64,000 bases of DNA from Drosophila miranda (lineage: Eukaryota > Arthropoda > Insecta > Diptera > Drosophilidae). Positions 39,801-53,200 of this stretch are shown here, piece by piece (position 1 is the stretch's first letter; each line of letters starts with the position of its first letter). The notes beneath the pieces were generated by a model, which was not told where the DNA came from, did not search any database, and saw only the letters and a program-made list of their open reading frames with translations. Location: positions 6,634,001-6,698,000 of the forward strand of contig NC_046675.1 in the NCBI RefSeq assembly GCF_003369915.1, given 5' to 3'. The position numbers were made by a program, and so were the translations under genes.

Positions 39801-42800
39801 TAAGAAAACTGTCAAAATGGGGAAAAAATATTTAAGAAATACATGAAGAAAAAACGAAAGAAAGCAGACGAACTTCAGATGCTCTCTTGGAGAATTTTTC
39901 TAGGCGTAAAGCCTGAAACGTCTTGAGCCTTAAAGGTCTGATCTGGTAATGATCTGTAAAGTATTCCTTTTTCGATAGAGTATGGGTAACGATCATCAAA
40001 GCTAACCAGACACGACACGACTTGGCCCGAAGTGATTGCTCATTTTAATTAATTCTTTTTTAATTTATCAGTCAAGATTAATGTTGAACATGTTCAATCT
40101 GGCCGGCAGTTGGTTTTCGAAAACCGAATGGGGAATTCGCTTAGCTGCGGTTTCTGTGTTAATAATTTAAATATGGATTTTAGGCAGACATTTTCGGCAA
40201 GGTATTAGCATAATTGGTGACCAATGTCCATCTCGGGACAGGCCGGGCCACTCAAGGCGAAAACACCTTTAATAATTATATCTCCAATTTTTCTTCACAT
40301 TCGGTTGTTTCTTTTGTATCTTTTTCTAATCACAGGTCGTGAATGAATTTTGCGGCAAATTATTTGAGTTGTTTTTGGGTGTTTTTTTTTTTGTTTTTTT
40401 TTTGGGTAATACAAATTTGTTTAACTGATTTGTGGGCTTACATCAAAAGGCAGAACCGCCCCTAAGCGGGTTTCTTTTCAGCTCGATTCTGTTTGGGCCT
40501 ATCTCAATGCTTTATTCGGTGTTTAGTCTGTGGTCCAACCATAATAGGACAGACAACCGACTCTCTTAATGATTTTTTATTTATTTGCTGCCATTTGTTG
40601 TGAGCCGGCTTATCGCATCTGTGTCCATTTCCAGCCAGAGCGTGTAACATAACTTTACATAAATCCATTATATTTTAGCTTTACGATACTCGTTTAATTA
40701 TTTCGCCCTCTCGAATGATATGATGGTGGCATCATCACTCTCATTCCCATCCCCAAGGCAAATGCTGGATCATCGCAGCAGGGCAGGCATTATCTCCACA
40801 CATTGTCGCTTTGCATATAAATTGGGGATCCGATGGGTCTTTTGGATCTTTTGGGGACGGGGCGGGGCGATGCGGTGCGTCTTTATTCATATGCTAAACT
40901 CTTTTGCCTGAATTCAGAAGTCAAAAGTGGTTTCTCGGGGCTTGGAATCTATTTGAAAGCAATTTCGGAACCTTGGGGCATCATCACTTTATCATCGAAC
41001 TCGAATGGGTGCGGTGCAGCAGTTCCATAAGCCGAACGCAGTCCGAAATCTGAATAAAAAAAAAAAACACACATATAAAGAAAAAGAAGGAACCTTCTTA
41101 ATGGCATGGTTTTGTTGTTGTTCTTATTTCCTTTATTTGAAGGAGTGCGGATTGGCTTTGGCTTTGCCTTTGTTTCGATTCCCAGGAATTAGACGAGGCC
41201 TTGCGGTTTCTATGCGGGGTGCAATTTATACATTCGGGTGGCATGATTTATGAGACAATTGATGCCATTTTGATTGCACATCAAGCATACGGCTAGTAGT
41301 CCTGGCCCATCCAGACCTTCTTCGAATTCAACCCAGCAGCCAGCCTCCAAGCCTCCGTTCTTCTGGGAAGCCCAAGATACCAAGACATACCTGACATCTA
41401 TAAATACAACATCTAATCGCATTATGGCCACACGCCCTCCGGTTCGTGGTGAAATCGAATATCTGCCGAGGGGCTTCGACAACTGAGCGGCAACTAGAAA
41501 CAAAAACCGAACCAAAATTTGCATGCAAAATCAATTTAAAGTCATTAATAAATCGACCTGTTTTATTTATTATTTATTTACATTTCTCTCCTCGCTTTGG
41601 TTAAATATATTTCCGCCTTTGAATATTTGTATCCGATTTGTGATACCCAGTGATGTGCTGGCTGCTAGGGTATGTTGCGTCGGAGAGAGCGAGTGATCAA
41701 CTAAGAGACTAGATAGCTCTAAGGGTATCTTTCAGTCGGCAGCTGTATCTTTTATGGTTTTATTAAGTTCTCACGAGCGCAATATATCTTGCCTAGACCT
41801 AGGACCACGCGCGTGTTCGATCCCTAAGCGGCAGCACAGGTTCTCCAGAGCCCTACCCTAGGCCTACACCCGATCAGCTGTCAGATGATAAATAGATGGA
41901 TAGATGGATGCTAATTTGCATTGACAAAACTGCACGTCATGGAAGAGTTGATATTTACCCAAATGTTTAGCAAGAAAATAAACAAACTTCTGCTTACACG
42001 GCGTCTGAACAAGTGAACAAGTACTATATATGTACATATACCTACGGGGAGACCTGGTCTGTGTACGATCGATCTGATCTGCAAACGATCTGCGAAGCTA
42101 CGCTAATTAATGCTGATAGCAACAAGCGCCGTACTCTCGTACTCGTACTCGTACTCGTGCTGTGGGCCTTATCTGTCCGCTGGGACCGGACCGCTCTCCG
42201 AGTCTCTCCGGCACGTTTGCCGGCGTTTTTGGGACCCGGGCTCAGCTGTTCCGATGGAAGACAAACACACTTTTTATTTAGTTTTACGACACTAGCAACA
42301 AATTAATAAAAAAAAAACCTATTTGTATTTCTATTTTCGTCTGGTCCCATGACTTTTATTTTGATAAGAATAATTTTGAATTTTGTATTCGAAAAATTGT
42401 GCAACTCCTTCGGGACTGCCATAGAACATTTTGTACATATTTATGTATTTTTCCCAAGAAGAAATATTGATTAATTGCCGGCGCTGAAGGCCCTGTTTTC
42501 AACAATTGTACATTTAACAGGCACGATCTTGGACTGTTTTATTTATTATTTACGCAAGTGCACGAGAATAAATTATTTTAAAAATATACGAGTGCTGGTG
42601 TGCGTTTAAAATTGTATATAGAATGCACAAATAAATGAAACATGAAATTCCGTTTACGCAAGTCGAAACATGAGCACTGCCCCCCATTCCCATTCCTATT
42701 CCCATCTCGACTCCAAATAGCCTTTCGACGGTGGCATGGGAAATCAATTGTAGATTAAAATAAATGGCTAGTATATCCCTCGGACTCGTACTATATACAA

Positions 42801-45800
42801 ATGCTATGGCTGCCCTGCCTGTCGGTTTCCATGGGCGCGATTCGTTGGCGTTGGCCGCTGGACAAAGCCGTTGCCTTCATTGCCTTCAGGCATCAGGCAC
42901 AGTCCGTGAAGATAGCGCGTCGAAAAGTGTCAAAAATCATATAATACTCCACACTCGGAAACAGCCTAAGCACTCTTATTAATTTTAGCACTCGACTCCG
43001 TACCACTCCAGACAATTGCCACAAATTTCGGGGCAGGTAAGTAAAGCAGGCGTGTCAATTGCTAAACAATATAAACACAAATTACTATGTTCGCCGACAG
43101 CATCGACAGCAACTTCAACTGTCATTTTTTTTGTGTTGTTTGTTGGCAGCCGACTCCAAATGATGGCCAAAAAGAGCTGCCAATCCGATCCGTACCGTTA
43201 GATGGCGCTGCCGATCGTACATGATTTCCAGCATAAGCATTTCATTTAGCAGATATATATATACCCTCGTTTGAGGGGGCTCCTTGCCTTGTTATTGTAC
43301 AATTAGTTGTATTTATGTTGCGGCTGGTGCGGCGACGGCTGTCGCTGTCGCTGTCTGTCGTACAATAATTAAACGACCATTAGGCGTATTTAGCGCACAG
43401 CAATGAAATTTGGGTCATTACCAAAGCAAAAGTCAGCCCAAAACAGAGGCACACACGTGCTGGCCCCCGTTTTGGATGTGTTTATTATGATTATGATTAT
43501 GATATTGGCCGGACCGGCCCACTGCCCGCTGCCCGCTGCCCACTTGCCAACGCATCTGTTCTTCATAAATATTATGGAATCCATAAATTACACCCAGAGG
43601 CACTGGCCAGAAGGCGAAAGTCTAAGGCTGAAACGAGTGTGCGGATCGATATGATGATATTTCGAATATTGAGGCGTGCGTGAACAATTTGAGGCGTGGG
43701 AACTTCTCAGTCTTCTCAGTCTTCTTGGTCTTTATGTTAGATCCCAGTTTCAATCTCCGCTATTCTCAATGAACGTGGCCGGCCGCAAGCTGGCGTTGCT
43801 CTTTCGCGCCAGAGAACTGTGGGCTGTTGCCAGGGTTTGTCCAGATTTGCCCCCAGGGCGCCTGGTTCGTGTTTATGGGCTCACTGACAAACTGACAACT
43901 AAACTCAATTATGGCCTAATGAAATCGACAATTGGCGGGAAAGAGACAGCCGGCCAGCAAATAATGAGAGCTGCCAACGCCCCGCCGTACCGCAGAGAGT
44001 AACAGAATTAATTATTGGAACCGTAACAGTTTTTGTTTGTAAACCTGCCAGGCATGTGTCAAGGAAATTGGGTCAAACCGTATGCTCTGGGCGCCAGAAT
44101 TAAAGGTATCCGCAAAAAAAAAAAACTTGTTCGGGGCCCCAAGTCTTTGCCTTTTGTGTGGGTCCCTCCACAAATGAACTCTTGTTCAATTTGTCATGCC
44201 CGATCGTGACAATTGAATCGATCGCCAGTAGATTGATGGCAGACCTCTAGGAAACTAGAATAAGAACGTGTGGTGGTCTCCAATTGGGGGTCATAAATAC
44301 GCGCGGTTAATGAACGCCGTAAAACAGGGGACACAATGCAAATCGATAGACAATGCCCGTAAAAAAATACATTTGTATGGATAGTACAAGCCATTGATTT
44401 CGCAACTTATGGCCCCTGGTGATCGACGATCGACGATCAACGATACGATCGTGGTGTGGTGGAAGCTTGGCTCCGATGTGGCAGATGTGCGTCGTCGAGA
44501 GCAATGCACATACAGAGTGTGGCAGAGGAGCAGAGGAGCAGAGCTACCCACTAAGAAAACATTGTCTATGGCTATGTGGGTCTGCTTTGCTTAGCCAACA
44601 AGAGAGTACACATACTGCCGCTCAAGTACATCAACCTCGAGTGGATCTCGTTAGGCAACCAAATAGAATACAAAACTGAATAATTCCAATCATAAATATT
44701 AATTTATGCGTATAAATCGCCATATTTGCTGCCCTCTACAGGCCATAATAAAATCGAAAGCCTTCGACTGCACTGGTTAGCCCACTTGCGGGGCCCGCGG
44801 CCCACGGCTATACTCGATACTGATTTAAAATAGAGCTCAAGTGGTTCCATTAATCCCAAGCGATGCGCCAAATTCGCATGAAGAGCATGCCGTTCGCCGT
44901 TCGCTCCTTTTTTGTACTAAACGGCGTACAATTAAAATTAAGTTCCACCAACATTGTCGTGTTCAAATTTCAGTCTGTCTCCGCCATTAATAAAACATTA
45001 TGCGTATAGTTTTAACAAAGCACATTTTCTCCTTTGTAGAAACAAAGGCCGGTGGGAGGCCCTCTTGTCTCCCGGAAGCTGTACAGAACTTTGCCCTTTC
45101 CATTGTATTTACAAATCGTTTGGGGCTGGGGATTGTTTTTTACGCATCGCCTCGTCCCTGGGTGCCTGAGAGAAACCATTTGGGCCAAAGAGCGGTAATT
45201 ATTGGTCTAGACCAACTGTTTGTTGGCTCTTGTAAACATGTCAAAGCGAAAATAAACTAATTGCCCCGGCATATCCGACAGCTGCAGGAATCTGTATTCA
45301 ATCGTACATATACATACATACACACACACACACATATATACATATGTAAGTGTAGTCTCTGCCACAAGGTTAACGCGATCCCAAGATACTTTCATATTTT
45401 GAATGTCAAGTGTTTTAGGCGATGACTTTTCGAACAGATGCTTGGCAGATTCCGAGCGAATTACAGAGGGCAGACATTAGTTTTGATGGCGTCTAATTGT
45501 CAAATATAAAAACGGCATTTTAATGGAGTCCACAGATCTTTCGGATGCGAATACTGCGAATTGTGTCATGTCATGCCCGCGTCAAGCTGTTAGATGATTC
45601 TTGTAAAAATTCCCTATGCCACACAATACACAATACCAATACAGATAATAATAGCAATTTCAACACATTTTGATGAGAACTGTCAAAAAAATTAAGAAAT
45701 TCCAGCAGTACAGTGGCCATCATCGACGCCATCGACAGGCCCGGTCCCGGTCGTCCAGTCGTCCCAGTCGTCCCGGTCTTGTTGCCGGCCGCTTGCCTAG

Positions 45801-47173
45801 TTAATAAATATAATCTCTTTTGATGGATTGAACAGCACACCAGCGATCCAAGCTCAAGAAACCAAAGCAAAGCCCCCCCAACGGAGACCCGGCTTTGAAT
45901 GGGCCTCCTTCTCCTCCCCCTCTTTCTCCTCCTCCACTGACATCGCCATGAACTCTGGCGAGTTTTGTTTTTCGGTTCAATTGTCTTTGGTGGTGTTGTT
46001 TCTGGTGCGTAATAAAATAATACCAAAAATGTATTAATTTTTATGGTTTATATTTTGTTGATTTCTTTTGGGGCCGGCGTATGAGAAACGTTCTTTACGC
46101 GACAAAAGGCTTTTCACAGATGCTCCAACGAACGAGATATGTGGTGCTGTACCGAACCAGAGCATACCCTACCTGAGATCGTACCGGCCGAAAGATCAGT
46201 TAAGAAGTTCTCGACCAGCCATAGATTGGGGTTCGCCATTAGTGATGTGGGGGACTTATCTGATCCTTTCGCTAGGCGCGAAACAATTTGCTAACGTTCC
46301 TATCGTTAGACAGTTCCGGTTCAAAGTTTTTTGGCTCGACTTTTCGTGTAGGGCACTTGCCTGGCTCAATTAACTTAGATCTTATCTTGGGGGCCATGCG
46401 TGCTCTCTCAGGGGAACCCGTCTTATCGCCTGGGTTTCGGGCAAACCAGTTTTACATAAAAGTAATCTCAGCTTTTGCCTCGTACTCGTCTTCGGCCTCT
46501 TGGGCATACGATTCAGCCTCTTGGCTGTCGGTTCGAATCTACTTTTGTGGGCGCAAACGGAAATTTAATGAAGCGTTAATAAGTACCCAGAAAAGGGCCT
46601 TCAAGCCAAAGAGAAAAGGGTTCGCAAATACCTCTTTGGACAAAGGCAAGAATGTCGTGTATGTTGTTAGCTCTCCAGGGCCCCACTTATTTCATTTCTG
46701 ATGATTACATTTTGTTGGTGTTTTCTCGGTTTTCGCATATTCATAAGTTGGAAGGGCCGGCGTCTCATGTGGGGATATGGGGTATGTAAATACTGTGGCA
46801 TGCTGGGCCTTTGCTTTAACTGGGAATTGTTCTCATTAGTGTTTGTACAGTTGTTGTAATTAAGAGCACCGAATGCTGTCTGTTCTCTGTCGGAAAGCTC
46901 TCCAATCAGACCCCAAGACATACAGACATACATACATATGAATATCATGGACACAGTAATTATTTCAGCCCATTTTTCATTAAATTGTAATCATAATTCA
47001 TTAGGGTATTATAAGTATACACAGCATCCAAAAAATCGCCGCCTGTTGGTGCAGATGGGGCTGCGACAGCGCCCTTCCTTTTCCTTGTCTGGCGTCGTAC
47101 ATGTGGCAATGTGGCAATGTTGCTGTTGTAGCTTTTGCTGCTGTTCTCTTGGGCGCAGCTGTTGCCAGCCAGT

Positions 47174-47207
<34 letters not shown>

Positions 47208-50200
47208 TTTACCATCAGCATCCGACCAACTTCAGCGTCAAGTGATCTTTCAGTCGCTTGCGTGACGCAGATCCGATCATATTTGCCTGCTCCTACAACG
47301 CGGACGCACCGCACCGCATCGTATCGTATGCAAAGCAAAAGCCAAAGGATTCCTCTGGATCCAATCTGCTTCTCTGTTTATGGCTGTGCCCAATTTGCGC
47401 CGAGGCTTGGCCCCGCTTGAACGCATTACAAATCGCGCGCAGGCGCAGCAGTGTAACAGTTTAGTGAACCCGCGGTTCGCGGCCCGATGCACGGGCCTGG
47501 CCTGGCCTGCTCCTTTTTTGGGCCCTCGTCGCGTGAGTAGGAGTCTGGTGTCGCTGGCGTGTAGACCTTAGTGTGATCTTGCTGTTCCCCTTCATGCCTC
47601 TTGGCCTGCATCCAAGCGGAAATTGCATGTTGGCGTTGCGTCTGCGCGACGGCTCAGTGTTTGTTCATCGGCTCTCCAAAGTGCAGTGAAAACTCAAGGA
47701 AAGCGAAAAATAAACGCAAAATAAACAGAAAGATGTCGACATCTCCAGGGGACTTTCCACTGGACAGGGAGCCGTTGAAGCCCGGTCCGCCCATGGCTAT
47801 CCTGGAGATCGTAAAGGTATTCCGTTTTATTTATGAATCCACCTGCAGAAGTACTTAAAGTTTGCTTTATAGTGGTCCAGTGTTGACTGTCACTATTGGA
47901 CTGCTTCGACCTCAATCGGTGTGCCATAAAAGAGTGCTGTGATTGTAAAATATGCTCTGAAAGTGCGCAGCATAGTGTTATTGCCTTGTTTTCGCATTCA
48001 GTAAGTCGTTGCAGCACTATTACGACCCAATTATGATTTTATATGCCGCTAATTAGGAAATCATTGAAAACAAACGATCGTTTGAGAGCTCTTTTATTGG
48101 GGCGTGTGATAGGATCTGCCAGTGACTCTCAGAACCATCATCTTACTTTTGAGTTGCCGAAATACACAGAAAATCGAATTGCCGGTTGAGCAAGTTTAAT
48201 CGCTCAATAAACAATAGATATACATAGTATACATTTATATATATCGCATTAATGTCACTGATTCAGGGACAATATCATAAATTAGAGTTAATTAAAGTGC
48301 AAATAGCCGAAAGACTGAAAAGAGCCAGAGCCAGAGTAGAGTTTGCATAATAAATTGCATACTTCCTGGAAACCAAAGACAAAAGTCAGTGGTCCAAAAA
48401 TACCCGTGCCCGTACCCGTACCCGTACCCGTACCCGTACCCGTACCCGTACCCGTATAACCGCCAGAGATCAACGCACCCACATGTCGAGCGGATTTCAG
48501 AATTATTGCCTTATGTCACAGCCTCGCGCGGGCGAGGCACGAGAGTATGTCATAGACTTTTTGGCAATTAGTGCCAAAAAAAAAACACATACACGAACCG
48601 AAGATAGACCGACGACAATTTTCAGAAAAGTCTCCGAGACTGGGGCAGAGGCGTTCCGTTTTTATTTGGTCATAAATTCGTGCGAATAGGGCAGGGCAGA
48701 GCATCGACTCAATGAACCAAAACCAAACCCAAACCCAACCAAACCAGGCAGGCACTCCTTTGCGGAACTGCTCTTGGCTTATGTCAGGGCCAGAGTTCTG
48801 CATGAGCCACTTGGACCATGCATTCAGACAGACACTGACTCGATGCTCGAGCCATCAATTGAGGAAATATATACTTTTCCGGTGGCGCCTACGGTCAAGT
48901 GCGAGACGAGGCCCACTGGGCGCCAGAATTGCTGGGATTCTTCTTCTACAGAGATATTTTTGAAAGCATTTGCACTGCATTTATCAGATTGTCACAATCC
49001 GTTGCAGATGGTTGCAATTGAGAAGTGCGATATTATTAGTTCTTGGCACAGAACGCCCAGAAGAAATGCAAATAGAAAAAAAACAAAAAATAGAAAGCAT
49101 ATTAGAGAGAGAGCGAGCAAATGGAGGCATTCGTCTGACTGTGCTGGCGAAAAAATATATGAAAAGTAAATTCTAAAATTATTTCCAAGAGAGTAGCATC
49201 TTTCGGCTAGATGATAGCCAGCTTTTCTCTTAGATTGTTTACAAATGCCGCGTGAGCGTGAGAACTTGGGATTAGATCGAGAAATTTGTATGTTGGCCGA
49301 GAATATGCGATCAGTATGCTTTCGAATTTCGCACAAGATCTGCACAAGAAGCGAAACCAACCGAACGAATATTCGCGGGATTTTACGTCGAGATCGTCGA
49401 GAACTGAGCGAAAACTAGAAATATCAAAAATCGTATAGGATAAAATGAAAATAGCATAAGAAGTGCAGCGGAAATGCAAACAAAATTTACATATAAATTC
49501 GAATAAAATTGCATAAGTTCTTTTTGATGGGATAAATGTCATATACACAAATTACTCAACGGCGACCGGTGAATTTTCGAATATTTTTCTTCATTTGATC
49601 TGAGAAAATTGGGTATAGTTTGTGCAGATAAAAGTGCTCACGGCTATCATTTACGAGAGGTGAATATATCGGATCTGTTAAGAAACATATATGTCATAAT
49701 AATTTAACAAAAGGACCTACCACAACAGCTAATAATATTAAATCACAATTAATAGTTTAATACATATTTTATGGGATATATTAAGACACCAAAATTAGAT
49801 CTATTGGATCGATGGATACATTTTGGGCCAAAGAAATATATACCTCCTGTGGTGTTAAAAAAACCACCTCCTTGGTTTTAGTTTTATTAATTTCTTTATT
49901 TAAGGTCTGTTCTTTCTTCTTGTCGATCGGTAGGGTAGATTATATCGGGATCGGTAGGATATCGTTAGAGTATTATGGTTATTGGTTGGGGTACTCATGT
50001 GTTGCCTTACAATACTTCCATATAGTACTGATGATAGTCTCCTTCTGCTTCTTAGAGGAAAAAAACCACTTGAGGCAATTGCTTATATTAATCGCCAAAT
50101 TCCAGAGGCTAAAATATTTGCCCATCATTTTGGATTTTGCCCGACTACTAAGTAGTTTAAGAAATCTATTTTTAATGAATATTTTACACGATTGAAACAA

Positions 50201-53200
50201 ATCGAACTGAATTGTTTATGCAAAACTTTCACATTTCAGCGGCGCTCGAATCGAAATTCTATACAAATCGAAAATTAAGTAAACATGCCCTTTACTAAAA
50301 ATAGGACACCCGGCAACGTTCTGCTCGAAGGAAAATCGAGAAAGCTAAATGAAAATAATTAGTTAATATTTTTGGTCCGCGAAACCAAACAAAACACAAG
50401 AGAAATGTGCGTGTAGAGAACCTTGAGCAAATAAACAAAAAAAAAAAGCCCAGAAATTGGGCTAAAAAAAAGTTTAGACAAATGATGAGTGAGAGAAGCT
50501 TTGAGGTTAGATTTATGGGAAAATAAAATTTCCAAAAGCAACAACGCGCCAAAAAAAAAGAAAGGCCGAGCAATACATACCCTTGCGGATCTAAAATTAT
50601 TCGGGTAACCAGATGATATACCAGTGATTAGATGTTGGTTCTTATGAAAGATATGAAGAGGAAGAGTCATAAAGGTGTATTCTCAAAGGGGTTTGGCCTT
50701 CTTGCATATCAAGAGTATATATCGACTATGTCTTTATCTGAAATGCTCGAAATCCCGTGTATTGTACATATCGAAACGAGAGCAATCGAGGATGCCGTTG
50801 CCGGTGCCGGGTCCCAAAATAGCACTAATCTTTATTTACTCTAGCAGTTTTTTGTTGTATTTATTTCACTTTCCTTTTTGTGCACTTACCATTGGGTTTT
50901 TTTTTGAACTTTTTGTGCAGACAGAAGCGTGTCAGAATTTTGATATACGAGTATTTGTTTGAGATGAACTCGTGTGTGCAGCGAGTCGAACGAACGATTG
51001 TCGGCCCAGGAAAGGCCATAAAAACTATGATATAATATATTTAGAGTAGCAACAACGAGGAAACAATAAAATTGTTTAATTAATTTACCAAAAAAGCAAA
51101 AGAAACCAAGCGAAAGCAAAAAAAAAACTACAAGTAAAATTGCAATAAAAATTGTGATATATGCAAGGCATAAACAAAAAAATTATAAATATATATACCA
51201 GCAATTTGACAATAAATAAAGCACAAAAAAAGAAGAACAAAACATGATATTAAATATGTAAAAACAAAAAATAAAAATAAATACAAACGAAACACTAAAA
51301 TAATAACTGTGGCACATGTGGGGGTCGAGAGCTGAGTGCCGTGCCTCTGTCTGGCCGGGAAAATGGTGTCTGATGGATTTATTAGCTGCGACTAGACATC
51401 CTTACACAGCCAGATACTGAGACAGATCCAGATACAGATACAGAGGCAAATATTTCTTGTATTTCTAAGACGCTTGTGACACTATTTCGAGCTATTGGAA
51501 TTTGGAGAACAGCCGGCGGCAACTGAATAAATGTGTAGGATAAAATGGCGTTAATTTCTTTGCTAAATATCTCTGAACCGTAAATAAATAGCGGAAAATG
51601 TGCTCACAGCTAAGTGGGGGGTGTTAAAATATTAAGATGATGTGTGTTTGCATTAGCATAATGCATTAGTGGGCTACCATACGAGAAGGGGTCACCACTC
51701 GACCTTCCGTTAGCTGCACTGCTTGGCCAGTCATTATGGCAACCGTTAATAGATATGTATATCTCTCCGCTGACAGACCAGGTTGACTGTTGACTGTCGA
51801 CTACGCATATGCAAAACACGAAGAAAGAAAACGTGTCGGAAGTTGCACGACAGCAAAACACGCTGAAATTCTCATAACTCTCGTTTAACATTTATATAAC
51901 ATTCGTATGATTACTTGCTGTTCGTGTTTTTTTCTTATTTTTTGTTGGTTTATTTTGCCTTTGTTTTGTTGCTCTTTCTTTTGTTTGGGGCACCGGGCCG
52001 CACGCGTTGCGATTGCGCTTCCTTTTGCGGGCCATTGTTGCTTCCGTTTACTGTAAAGATCATTTGTTATGTGGAGAGGCTGCCACCTCGCCACCCCCCC
52101 CTTGCAGGGCAGACCAATCAATTTTAATTATCGAACAAATTAATCAGTCGCAACTTTCGTATCATTAAGATTAATGATGTCGGTCAAGTTGGGTGGCAAC
52201 GGCAATGGCCACACAGGCAACACAGGCAACGTGCTAGAACGATCTAGACGATCTGACGACTTAAGGATACCCGGTATCTGGGCATAGTCCTACAAACTCT
52301 TTGTCTTCAATAGTTTATTAAAGCAGAAATTGATTAAAAATTATTTAAAGATGAATATAAAATTTATTACATCATACCACAGCGGGGGAATCACAGAAAT
52401 TCTCCCAATAATTATGTGGCTCTTTCGATATTTGGGCAGACAGAAGGCCAATCAAGTATTTAAGGTATGCGAGCATACCCCTGTGCTCTTCGAATACTGG
52501 GTATAACAATAGACCTATCTATCGCTAGCACTGGCTATGCAAATACCGCACTTGGCTGAACCCGAACCCGAACTCGAACTCGAACCGAGTGCGAACTCGA
52601 ACTTGAGTGTATCGCCACGAGCCGTGGCAAATGCGATTAAGGCGCGTATTAATTGCTCGTTTAATTAGGAGCCGAGAGCGATGGGCCAGGAGTATTTCCC
52701 AGTCCCTAATGCCAATTCTCAGTTCCCCATCTTGATTCAAAACAATAAATACTGGTCGCGTTTCGCAGAGTGCACTGACCCCCCTTTGAAATAATTTTGA
52801 TATGCCCGACACACACACACACACATACATATGTATACCAAAGCATAAAGAAATGCTTATGCCGGCTGATTCATATGTCCCGTTGCCATTGTTTCGGGGA
52901 ATCGACGGGGAGACGAAAATCAAATTCACAAATGCAGTTGGGTCAGTGACGTGCGTCAACCGTCAGCCGTCAACGAGGATCCGACGTATCCGACAGATAC
53001 AAAATGTCTGCGCCTCAAAAGACTCTGCTCTGCGGCGCGACTGCCTTGTAATGAATAATTTATAAAATGCAGACGCAGGCTGACTCTCATCCGTCTCTCT
53101 CTCTGTGTCTCTGCTCGAAATCTGAATGAATTGCTCTTTTTAGCATGCACTTCATGGACCTGAGTGGAGGAAGAGCAGGAGGGCCTGCTAATGAAGCGCT

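Larger units (their letters stand above)
36854..47732 (+). other. first intron of the long AdamTS-A transcript, distal part
   Basis: About 10.9 kb of intron between the two alternative first exons. It contains a repeat-like segment at 37560-37930, long T runs at 39045-39060 and 40385-40402, an ACTCGT run at 42130, a CAG run at 47174, and many short AT-rich blocks. No open frame shows family resemblance. Near 47300-47700 the DNA becomes GC-richer, as expected for the promoter and leader of the proximal first exon. Confidence 0.5.

Noticed and set aside
41805-41835. TTCGATCCCTAAG resembling a tRNA T arm
   Set aside because: The five-base stem does not pair and no cloverleaf can be drawn.
46515-46550. 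GGTTCGAATCT resembling a tRNA B box
   Set aside because: The flanking bases do not form a T-arm stem and no A box or acceptor stem is found at the right distance.
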